A DNA stretch of 64,000 bases from contig CAUHML010000008.1 in NCBI GenBank assembly GCA_959606905.1, positions 1-64,000 of the forward strand, written 5' to 3'. The DNA comes from an uncultured Bacteroides sp. (GTDB taxonomy: Bacteria; Bacteroidota; Bacteroidia; Bacteroidales; Bacteroidaceae). The position numbers and the translations under genes are program-made. The notes beneath the pieces are model-generated. The model ran no database searches. It had not been told where the DNA came from and worked only from the letters and a program-made list of their open reading frames with translations. Shown in pieces: positions 26,872 through 33,807 of the stretch. Within the stretch, counting starts at the first letter, position 1. Every line of letters begins with the position of its first letter.

Positions 26872-27744
26872 TTATTCTGCACTTGCTGTATCACTTCCTG
26901 TAAATACTGTGGAAATAGCTATCGGCATACTACCCGGCTTGAAGTCAGTGTTAATAGTAGCAGTACCGTCTGCTGCGATTGTACCGCTCAGGCTTTCTCC
27001 TGTGATAGCTTTTCCATTGCTGTCGGTAGATTCATATTCTCCCAGGCTGAGTGAATAGGTTCCGTTTGCTCCGGCTGTTACATTGACTCCACTGATAGTG
27101 AAATTACCTAAACTCATATGACCACCGGCACCTGACAAGTTAGCGAAACCGCTTAAAGTAATGTCTACCGTTGTGTCCGATACACGTTTGATAACAGCTT
27201 TACATTCATCAGTTGTGCCGTAGGATGTATCTCCAACACTGATAGACAATGAACTGTTATACTGATAGGTAGCAGCTATATTATAAGTTATCGGTGTTTC
27301 TCCTTGCATGAACACGATTTCCATTTCTCCTATGGGTGTCGGAATATCTACATTAGTCTTCAAGGTTAACACTTTGGATTCATTTACACTACCTTCCAGT
27401 GTGTAGTTATAACTACTACCTGTGCCACTGCCCATGGACATCACCACTTCACCTGAACCACTGAAAGATTTCGAGGAAAGTTTTAAATTATTCAGGCGGA
27501 AATCACCTGAACCGGATTTATATACCAAATTAATGCTACCGTCTTCGTTACCGGTTATTGTTGCGCTGGATTGATCGCCCAACAAATAGTCTGAGAACAT
27601 ATCGCATTCACCGACTGAATATCCATTATAAGTGCCGGCAATTTCCTTTGCAAGATTTATATCGTTGTCGTCACCGCAAGAAACAAATGTTGTTGAAAAT
27701 GATAGTGCCATAAGAGCAACTGTCCAAAAGTTTAAAATTTTCAT
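26872..27744 (-). CDS. Calycin-like lipoprotein, first gene of the haem operon
   Basis: 290 residues. Signal peptide and lipobox FVSCG followed by acidic GDDND, which suggests surface exposure. The rest is a Gly/Ser-rich, all-beta protein made of two similar halves (each with a core of the type AGTYNGY.. / SLSGTIAADG..), resembling the calycin-like lipoproteins of Bacteroides. The Met at 27744 is chosen; the longer frame from 27855 adds a non-signal-like stretch and would start upstream of the promoter. Only nine bases separate its stop from hmuY, so it is co-transcribed and may bind haem or a haem-protein (inference). Confidence 0.75.
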   Translation of the reverse strand: MKILNFWTVALMALSFSTTFVSCGDDNDINLAKEIAGTYNGYSVGECDMFSDYLLGDQSSATITGNEDGSINLVYKSGSGDFRLNNLKLSSKSFSGSGEVVMSMGSGTGSSYNYTLEGSVNESKVLTLKTNVDIPTPIGEMEIVFMQGETPITYNIAATYQYNSSLSISVGDTSYGTTDECKAVIKRVSDTTVDITLSGFANLSGAGGHMSLGNFTISGVNVTAGANGTYSLSLGEYESTDSNGKAITGESLSGTIAADGTATINTDFKPGSMPIAISTVFTGSDTASAE

Positions 27745-27785
27745 ACTTAATATTGATAGATAATGATTAATAAATTTTTCAGTTG

Positions 27786-27793
27786 CAAAGGTA
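27786..27793 (-). promoter_or_regulatory. -7 element of the hmu operon promoter
   Basis: TACCTTTG on the minus strand, about 40 bases before the first start codon (27744). The -33 element is not obvious and no clear Fur-like palindrome was found nearby. Confidence 0.55.
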
Positions 27794-28141
27794 CGGGGAA
27801 CTGAAATGTGGAAAAATACCCAAAAGAAATGAAAAAGAGTTGAGACGTTAATCATATGTAGGTATTATAAAAAGTTTGAACCAATTCTTTTCACTTTGGA
27901 ATTTGAAAATGAGGAAATCACGGCTTTTTCATTTAAGCTTTGAATTAGTCGTTCGATTCTCCTACCCATGCCACTGCGGCATGAGGGGAAATCCCGTTAT
28001 TGGTAATCACTAATTTACGAATATCTCAAATCTGAATTTTTCTCATTTTTGAGCTGGAAAATGTAACACGTCAGTGAAGCTTACTGATAGTCCCCTTATT
28101 ATCTCAGCGTGCGTGAATAATCTGCTTTTCTTCTGGAATAC

Positions 28142-28172
28142 TTGACAAACGACTTTTTATTTTGTATCTTTG
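28142..28172 (+). promoter_or_regulatory. Promoter of small-RNA copy 2
   Basis: TTGACAAA (-33) and TATCTTTG (28165-28172, -7) with a 20-base gap, the same arrangement as in copy 1. Confidence 0.7.
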
Positions 28173-28195
28173 AAGAAATAAAAGTGATAAATAGC

Positions 28196-28225
28196 ATGAG
28201 TGATATAAGAAAAATAGATACATAA
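28196..28225 (+). CDS. Possible 9-residue micropeptide in small-RNA copy 2
   Basis: ATG to TAA encodes MSDIRKIDT, comparable with MNSIKEIIDTY of copy 1. Too short to prove coding; supported only by the shared position and the in-frame length difference. Confidence 0.3.
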   Translation: MSDIRKIDT

Positions 28226-28270
28226 ATAGCATTCAGACTGATATGTTTTAGTATCAGGATAGATATGATA

Positions 28271-28308
28271 TAGGGCAATAGTCTAACGATTATTGCCCTA
28301 TTTTGTTT
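28271..28308 (+). terminator. Terminator of small-RNA copy 2
   Basis: TAGGGCAATA/TATTGCCCTA, perfect 10-bp stem with a 10-base loop, followed by TTTTGTTTG. Confidence 0.75.
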
Positions 28309-28361
28309 GTATTTTTGCGCAAAACATTTAATCCATTTCCGAAAAACGAAAAAAATAGTTT

Positions 28362-28432
28362 TTAATAAACTCTGATACCGTTTATAATAAACTATCCAAA
28401 AGTTTATTATAAACAGAAATCAAGTTTATTAA
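28362..28432. promoter_or_regulatory. Four-half-site, centre-symmetric operator-like array
   Basis: Outer half-sites TTAATAAACT (28362-28371) and AGTTTATTAA (28423-28432) and inner arms TTTATAATAAACT (28381-28393) and AGTTTATTATAAA (28401-28413) share exactly the same centre, position 28397. Half-sites on each side are 22 bases apart, about two helical turns. No regulator gene is next to it. Confidence 0.5.
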
Positions 28433-28743
28433 TATTGGAATAGCTGGTTGTAAAAATAGGAAAAACTGTATTATAGAGTAGAGGAGCATCGATAAGCGCA
28501 TTCGTTTACAAAGTAATATAAGATAACATTTTCCATTTCTTCCAAATATGCAGAGAATTCAAACCGTCAACACAAGGAGATAGTATCCCGTCAAAAATGA
28601 ACGATAAGAAGAAACACCTATGGTGATGTTTCCGCATCGCTGCGCACGAATATAAGGATTTTTACTACAATAACGAGCGACGAACAATATTTCTTAAATG
28701 AAAAAGCCGTGTGAGGAAATCACTTGTAAGATGGAATGTTGTG

Positions 28744-28770
28744 CGGATTGAAATAAAATCCGTACCTTTG
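28744..28770 (+). promoter_or_regulatory. Promoter of the AspT-like gene with inverted repeat
   Basis: TACCTTTG (28763-28770) is the -7 element. CGGATT (28744-28749) and AATCCG (28757-28762) form an inverted repeat filling the space up to the -7 element, a good place for a repressor. Confidence 0.55.
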
Positions 28771-28800
28771 CGCCCTTAAAACTAACTAACCTTTATTTTT

Positions 28801-30399
28801 ATGTTTACTGACTTGTTGCACTCCTCTTATTTTTCCCTTTTCCTGATTGTCGCGTTGGGATTTATGCTGGGAAGAGTTAAAATTAAGGGGTTATCTCTTG
28901 ATGTGTCGGCGGTAATCTTTATCGCACTTCTTTTCGGGCACTTTGGCGTCATCATTCCCAAAGAATTGGGAAATTTCGGTTTGGTACTTTTTATTTTTAC
29001 TATCGGTATTCAGGCAGGACCCGGATTCTTCGATTCTTTCCGTAGTAAGGGGAAGACGTTGATTCTCATTACTATGCTTATCATTTGTTCCGCCTGTCTC
29101 ACGGCGGTAGGACTGAAGTATGCGTTCGACATTGATACTCCCAGTGTGGTAGGTCTGATTGCCGGAGCATTAACCAGTACGCCGGGTTTAGCCGTCGCTA
29201 TTGACAGTACACACTCACCTTTGGCTTCCATTGCTTACGGTATCGCATATCCGTTTGGAGTTATCGGTGTGATTTTGTTTGTTAAGCTGCTGCCTAAAAT
29301 CATGCGGGTGGACTTGGATAAAGAAGCACGTCGCCTGGAGATAGAACGTCGTGGACAATTCCCTGAATTGATTACCTGCATCTATCGTATCACTAATTCA
29401 AACGTATTCAACCGCAGTCTGATGCAGATTAATGCTCGAGGAATGACAGGAGCTGTTATTTCTCGTTTGAAACATAGTGATGAAATATCTATTCCTACTG
29501 CTTCTACCGTGTTGCACGAAGGAGACTATATACAAGCAGTAGGTAGCGAAGAATCACTAAATCAACTCGCAGTGCTGGTAGGCGAGCGTGAAGAAGGCGA
29601 ACTTCCTTTGGATAAAACACAGGAAATAGAGTCTTTGTTATTGACCAAAAAGGACATGATAAACAAGCAATTGGGGGATTTGAATTTACAGAAAAACTTT
29701 GGTTGCACAGTGACCCGTATTCGTCGAAGTGGTATTGATTTATCCCCGTCGCCTGATTTGGCTTTGAAATTCGGCGATAAGTTAATGGTTGTGGGAGAGA
29801 AAGAAGGACTTAAAGGTATAGCCCGCCTACTGGGAAATAATGCGAAGAAATTGTCGGATACAGACTTCTTCCCGATTGCAATGGGGATTGTACTGGGAGT
29901 GTTGTTTGGCAAAATAAATATCTCTTTCTCCGAAAGTCTGTCATTCTCACCGGGATTGACCGGAGGTGTCCTAATGGTAGCTCTCGTACTGAGTGCGATC
30001 GGTAAGACAGGACCTATTATTTGGTCTATGTCGGGACCTGCCAATCAGTTGCTGCGCCAATTAGGGCTGCTTCTTTTCTTAGCCGAAGTAGGTACTTCTG
30101 CCGGAAAAAATCTCGTAGCTACTTTTCAGGAAAGCGGGCTACTGATGTTCGGTGTAGGAGCAGCCATTACTTTGGTGCCGATGCTTATTGCAACAGTTGT
30201 GGGGCGTCTGATATTTAAAATTAGTTTACTCGATTTGCTGGGAACTATCACCGGTGGTATGACAAGTACGCCCGGTCTGGCTGCTGCCGATTCAATGGTA
30301 GACAGTAATATTCCCAGTGTGGCATACGCAACAGTTTATCCGATTGCTATGGTATTCCTGATTCTGTTTATACAAATGATAGCTTCAGCCGTATATTAA
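28801..30399 (+). CDS. AspT/YidE/YbjL-type transporter with TrkA-C domains
   Basis: 532 residues. Two halves of about five to six helices each carry the duplicated AspT/YidE/YbjL block (GALTSTPGLAVAIDSTHS in the first, GGMTSTPGLAAADSMVDS in the second). They are separated by a cytoplasmic part with two RCK_C/TrkA-C domains (about 200-350), which normally bind a ligand and gate transport. The family includes the aspartate:alanine antiporter; the substrate here is unknown. Monocistronic by spacing: its promoter is just outside the 793-bp element. Confidence 0.85.
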   Translation: MFTDLLHSSYFSLFLIVALGFMLGRVKIKGLSLDVSAVIFIALLFGHFGVIIPKELGNFGLVLFIFTIGIQAGPGFFDSFRSKGKTLILITMLIICSACLTAVGLKYAFDIDTPSVVGLIAGALTSTPGLAVAIDSTHSPLASIAYGIAYPFGVIGVILFVKLLPKIMRVDLDKEARRLEIERRGQFPELITCIYRITNSNVFNRSLMQINARGMTGAVISRLKHSDEISIPTASTVLHEGDYIQAVGSEESLNQLAVLVGEREEGELPLDKTQEIESLLLTKKDMINKQLGDLNLQKNFGCTVTRIRRSGIDLSPSPDLALKFGDKLMVVGEKEGLKGIARLLGNNAKKLSDTDFFPIAMGIVLGVLFGKINISFSESLSFSPGLTGGVLMVALVLSAIGKTGPIIWSMSGPANQLLRQLGLLLFLAEVGTSAGKNLVATFQESGLLMFGVGAAITLVPMLIATVVGRLIFKISLLDLLGTITGGMTSTPGLAAADSMVDSNIPSVAYATVYPIAMVFLILFIQMIASAVY

Positions 30400-30440
30400 C
30401 AGTATTCTGTCTGAAAATTGATTGTTAAAAAAAAAGTTTG

Positions 30441-30448
30441 TATCTTTG
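30441..30448 (+). promoter_or_regulatory. -7 element of the first His-rich/TonB cassette
   Basis: TATCTTTG, about 22 bases before the predicted start at 30470, preceded by an A-rich stretch. Confidence 0.55.
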
Positions 30449-30469
30449 CCGTCCTAAAGTAGAAATGAG

Positions 30470-30826
30470 TTGAAACGATTGTTACTGAATATAACGCACT
30501 ATTTCTTGCCGATACTTTTTGTATCGTATCTGGTAAGCCTTACATTCTTTGCCCACGTACATGTGGTCAATGGCGTGACAATCGTCCATTCACACCCGTT
30601 TAAGAAAGGGACGGCACATGAACATTCAACAGTCGAGCTGATACATATTCATTTCCTGTCTCATCTGACGACGGACGGTGCGGCTGTTATTTTTGCTCTT
30701 TCTCTTTTCATCCCTTTTTTATTGTGTCTGTTGTTCGGTCGTCCACAGCATACACATTCTCATGCTCCATATCATGGAGTGATTGCACTCCGGGCACCGC
30801 CTGCGATTCGTTTTTCAGTTATTTAG
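30470..30826 (+). CDS. Histidine-rich small membrane protein, copy 1
   Basis: 118 residues. N-terminal helix (about 9-28), then a His-rich region HVHVVNGVTIVHSHPFKKGTAHEH, a second helix (about 70-90) and a short tail. The closest relative in the window is copy 2 at 33362, and each copy precedes a TonB receptor. The many His residues between the helices suggest metal binding on the periplasmic side. The start is a TTG; the only nearby ATG (30465) is out of frame and reaches a stop after two codons. Family name not certain. Confidence 0.65.
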   Translation: MKRLLLNITHYFLPILFVSYLVSLTFFAHVHVVNGVTIVHSHPFKKGTAHEHSTVELIHIHFLSHLTTDGAAVIFALSLFIPFLLCLLFGRPQHTHSHAPYHGVIALRAPPAIRFSVI

Positions 30827-30911
30827 CTGATGATATTCTGCCTTGTTTGAGGCTGGGTATTGTCTGATTTTTCATGTGAATACTTAACGAAGAACGAATT
30901 ATAAACGAAAA

Positions 30912-33239
30912 ATGAAAAAATACATATTTTCGCTTGTCTGCTTGTGCTGTGCATTGTTGCCTGCTCTTGAAGGACAAGCTGCTCTTCACGAGCATCCTGA
31001 GTATCCGGAATTGCGTAAATCGGATGCGAATATTGTTGGTCATATCCTTGATAAAAATACAAAAGAACATTTGCCCTATATTACTATTGCTCTGAAAGGA
31101 ACAACAATCGGTACTGTAACCGACGTAACCGGACATTATTTCCTGAAGAACCTTCCCGAAGGAAATTTCGTACTTGAAGTTAGCTCTGTAGGTTATAAAA
31201 CGGTGAGGCGGAATGTGACCTTGAAGAAGGGACATACGCTGGAGGAAGATTTTGAAATAGAAGAAGATGCGGTAGCATTGGACGGTGTCGTTGTTTCTGC
31301 CAATCGCAATGAAACAACCCGTCGTTTGGCACCGACATTGGTGAATGTTGTCGATCTGAAAATCTTTGAGAATACCAATTCGACAACTTTAGCACAAGGA
31401 CTGAATTTTCAGCCGGGAGTTCGCGTAGAATCCAATTGTCAGAACTGTGGCTTCCAGCAGGTACGTATCAATGGACTGGACGGTCCTTATACACAAATCC
31501 TGCTGGATTCTCGTCCTATCTTCAGTGCACTTTCCGGAGTATATGGCATCGAACAGATTCCTGCCAGCATGATTGAACGTGTGGAAGTGATGCGCGGAGG
31601 TGGTTCGGCGTTGTTCGGTTCGTCTGCTATTGCAGGTACAATCAATATCATCACGAAGGAGCCGATTCGTAATTCGGGTATGTTGTCGCATACTATTACT
31701 GGGATTGGCGACGGTGACGCTTTTGATAACAGTACAGCATTGAATGCCTCACTGGTGACGGATGACCAGCGTGCAGGTTTATATATCTTCGGTCAGAACC
31801 GTCATCGGTCGGCGTATGACCATGACGGAGATGGATATTCGGAAATACCGAAGATACACGGGCAAACGGTCGGTTTCCGTTCTTTCCTGAAGACAACTAC
31901 TTATTCCAAATTGACTTTCGAATATCATCACATGGAAGAATTCCGTAGAGGAGGAGATATGCTCAACCGTCCGCCTCATGAAGCGAATGTGGCTGAGCAG
32001 ACAGAGCATTCTATCAATGGTGGTGGTATGAAGTTCGATTATTTCTCGCCTGACGAGAAACACCGTTTCAATGTATTCGCATCTGCGCAACATATCAATC
32101 GCGACAGCTATTATGGAGGTGGGCAGGACCCGAATGCTTACGGAAACACTACTGACCTAAATTGGATGGCAGGCTCACAATATGTTTACAGCTTTGGTAA
32201 ATGTATTTTCATGCCTTCTGATTTTACTGCCGGAGTGGAATTTAATCAGGACAAACTGGAAGACAATATGTGGGGATACAACCGTACGGTAGATCAGAAA
32301 GTAAATATCGGTAGTGCTTTCGTACAAAACGAATGGAAGAATGATCGTTGGGGATTTTTGCTCGGAGGTCGTTTTGATAAACATAACCTGATAGATCATC
32401 TCATTTTCAGTCCCCGTGCCAATCTGCGGTTCAATCCGACCAAGGATATCAATCTTCGTTTGAGTTATTCATCCGGTTTCCGAGCTCCCCAGGCTTTTGA
32501 TGAGGATTTGCACGTAGAAAATGTAGGTGGTAAAGTAGCAATGATTGAACTTGCTGATAATCTGAAAGAAGAAAGATCTCAGAGTTTGAGTGCTTCTGCG
32601 GATGTTTATCGGCGTTTTGGCGCTTTTCAGATAAACTTCCTGATTGAAGGATTCTATACTAAATTATCAGATGTCTTTGCTCTTACCGACGGCGAAGTTG
32701 TAGACGGAGTTCTGATACGTACACGTCATAATGCACCGGGAGCTCGGGTAATGGGACTTACATTGGAGGGAAAAATGGCTTATCTGAATAAATTCCAGAT
32801 TCAGGCAGGGGTAACTCTGCAACAGAGTCATTACAGTGAACCGCATACGTGGAATAAGGACGCACCGGCAGTAAAGAAAATGATGCGCACACCTAACACT
32901 TATGGCTATTTCACAGCAACCTATACACCGATAAAGCCGTTATCCATTGCGCTTTCGGGTACATATACCGGTTCAATGCTGGTTCCTCACGAGCCAGTCC
33001 CCGGATTCCTTGAGAACCCGATTACGGTGAATACAAAAGATTTCTTTGATATAGGTTTAAAGGCGGCTTATGATTTTAAACTTTATAAATCAATGAATCT
33101 CCAGATAAATGCTGGCATACAGAATATCTTCAATGCTTATCAGGATGACTTTGATAAAGGTGCAGATCGTGACTCTGGTTATATTTACGGCCCGTCACTG
33201 CCGAGAAGTTTTTTTGCGGGAGTAAAGATTAGCTATTAA
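30912..33239 (+). CDS. TonB-dependent receptor, copy 1 of a tandem pair
   Basis: 775 residues. Signal peptide (LVCLCCALLPALEGQA), carboxypeptidase-regulatory domain (about 37-125), plug (about 135-250) and beta barrel ending in an aromatic C-terminus (VKISY). Highly similar to the protein at 33808 along its whole length. It carries FRAPQAFDEDL in the barrel but no NPDL partner motif, unlike HmuR. The preceding His-rich protein suggests a metal or metal chelate as cargo (inference). Confidence 0.88.
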   Translation: MKKYIFSLVCLCCALLPALEGQAALHEHPEYPELRKSDANIVGHILDKNTKEHLPYITIALKGTTIGTVTDVTGHYFLKNLPEGNFVLEVSSVGYKTVRRNVTLKKGHTLEEDFEIEEDAVALDGVVVSANRNETTRRLAPTLVNVVDLKIFENTNSTTLAQGLNFQPGVRVESNCQNCGFQQVRINGLDGPYTQILLDSRPIFSALSGVYGIEQIPASMIERVEVMRGGGSALFGSSAIAGTINIITKEPIRNSGMLSHTITGIGDGDAFDNSTALNASLVTDDQRAGLYIFGQNRHRSAYDHDGDGYSEIPKIHGQTVGFRSFLKTTTYSKLTFEYHHMEEFRRGGDMLNRPPHEANVAEQTEHSINGGGMKFDYFSPDEKHRFNVFASAQHINRDSYYGGGQDPNAYGNTTDLNWMAGSQYVYSFGKCIFMPSDFTAGVEFNQDKLEDNMWGYNRTVDQKVNIGSAFVQNEWKNDRWGFLLGGRFDKHNLIDHLIFSPRANLRFNPTKDINLRLSYSSGFRAPQAFDEDLHVENVGGKVAMIELADNLKEERSQSLSASADVYRRFGAFQINFLIEGFYTKLSDVFALTDGEVVDGVLIRTRHNAPGARVMGLTLEGKMAYLNKFQIQAGVTLQQSHYSEPHTWNKDAPAVKKMMRTPNTYGYFTATYTPIKPLSIALSGTYTGSMLVPHEPVPGFLENPITVNTKDFFDIGLKAAYDFKLYKSMNLQINAGIQNIFNAYQDDFDKGADRDSGYIYGPSLPRSFFAGVKISY

Positions 33240-33275
33240 TAATGGTTTAATAATTCTTTTAAGCTCTGAAATCGT

Positions 33276-33318
33276 CATAAATGGGGATTGTTCGGATATA
33301 AAACAATCCCTATCTTTG
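33276..33318 (+). promoter_or_regulatory. Promoter/operator of the second His-rich/TonB cassette
   Basis: GGGATTGTT (33284-33292) and AACAATCCC (33302-33310) form a perfect 9-bp inverted repeat ending next to TATCTTTG (33311-33318). The box CATAAATGGGGATTGTT (33276-33292) recurs in similar form before the hemerythrin, LruC and flavodoxin genes. Confidence 0.6.
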
Positions 33319-33361
33319 TTTCGCAGAAAACGCTATTGTTTTTGTTACACAAAACTAACGA

Positions 33362-33703
33362 ATGAGACAACTGTATCGGAATATAATAAAGTTTTTTCTG
33401 CCTGTACTATTTATTTCGTACATGGCAGGGATTACTTTGTTTACTCACTCTCATGTAGTAAACGGGGTTACAATTGTCCACTCACATCCTTTTAAGAAGG
33501 GCACCGAACACAATCACACGACAGTCGAGTTTCAGTTACTTCATCTATTGAACCAAGTGTTGGTGACAGATAGCGGGTTATTACCTATATTTGTTGTTTC
33601 CGTTTTATCATTATTATGTATTCTTCTTATTCGTCCGCAAGGTGCGTGTTATTGCCGGTCTTGTCCGGGTGTTGTCTCTCTTAGGGCACCTCCTGTCCCT
33701 TAG
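33362..33703 (+). CDS. Histidine-rich small membrane protein, copy 2
   Basis: 113 residues, paralogue of the protein at 30470: same N-terminal helix (FFLPVLFISYMAGITLFTHSH), same VVNGVTIVHSHPFKKGTEHNH block, second helix and a C-terminal LRAPP tail. It also has two Cys near the end (CYCRSC), absent from copy 1. A normal ATG start is used. It precedes the second TonB receptor by 104 bases, and both probably belong to one transcript. Confidence 0.7.
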   Translation: MRQLYRNIIKFFLPVLFISYMAGITLFTHSHVVNGVTIVHSHPFKKGTEHNHTTVEFQLLHLLNQVLVTDSGLLPIFVVSVLSLLCILLIRPQGACYCRSCPGVVSLRAPPVP

Positions 33704-33807
33704 TCTACATTTATCGAAATTGCTATTTATTTTTAGAAACAGTACTTATTATTGTTTCCGTTTCCTTTATTACTTTCTGAATTTAAACGATTAAAAGACT
33801 AACGACA

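Larger units (their letters stand above)
28179..28308 (+). ncRNA. Small RNA/micropeptide unit, copy 2
   Basis: A transcript of about 130 nt from the promoter at 28142-28172 to the terminator at 28271-28300. It shares with copy 1 (4404-4544) the leader AAAAGTGATAAA, an ATG at the same place, the GATACATA segment and the hairpin CTGATA-N8-TATCAG (28238-28257). It lies inside the inverted-repeat element, whereas copy 1 does not appear to. Confidence 0.6.
27919..28711. mobile_element. 793-bp non-autonomous transposon-like element
   Basis: Left end CACGGCTTTTTCATTTAAG (27919-27937) and right end CTTAAATGAAAAAGCCGTG (28693-28711) are a perfect 19-bp terminal inverted repeat. Directly outside lie identical 9-bp flanks TGAGGAAAT (27910-27918 and 28712-28720), as a target-site duplication. 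No open frame resembling a transposase lies inside. The interior holds a GC-rich hairpin CATGCC/GGCATG near 27966-27982, the second small-RNA unit (28142-28308) and an operator-like array (28362-28432). It is probably a MITE or a gutted insertion sequence; the parent family was not identified. Confidence 0.75.

Noticed and set aside
27744..27930. A Fur-type palindrome before the haem operon.
   Set aside because: Only the -7 element is convincing; no inverted repeat of adequate length was found near it.
27938..27990. A TTCGATTC followed by CTCCTACCCATGCCA that looks like the 3' end of a tRNA (possible attachment site).
   Set aside because: The bases beside the loop do not form a five-pair T stem and no acceptor partner or anticodon arm is found, so there is no tRNA or att site.
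28362..28432. A CRISPR-like repeat array.
   Set aside because: The repeats are four inverted half-sites with 9-22-base gaps and a single centre, not direct repeats with unique spacers; no cas genes are present.
28712..28723. A 12-bp target duplication TGAGGAAATCAC at the mobile element.
   Set aside because: The last three bases are also the first three of the left inverted repeat; with symmetrical 19-bp ends only nine bases are true flank.
33591..33794. An alternative + strand open frame of 67 codons across the end of the second His-rich gene.
   Set aside because: It is in a different frame from the paralogous gene and shares no similarity with a known protein; it is a by-product of the real coding sequence.
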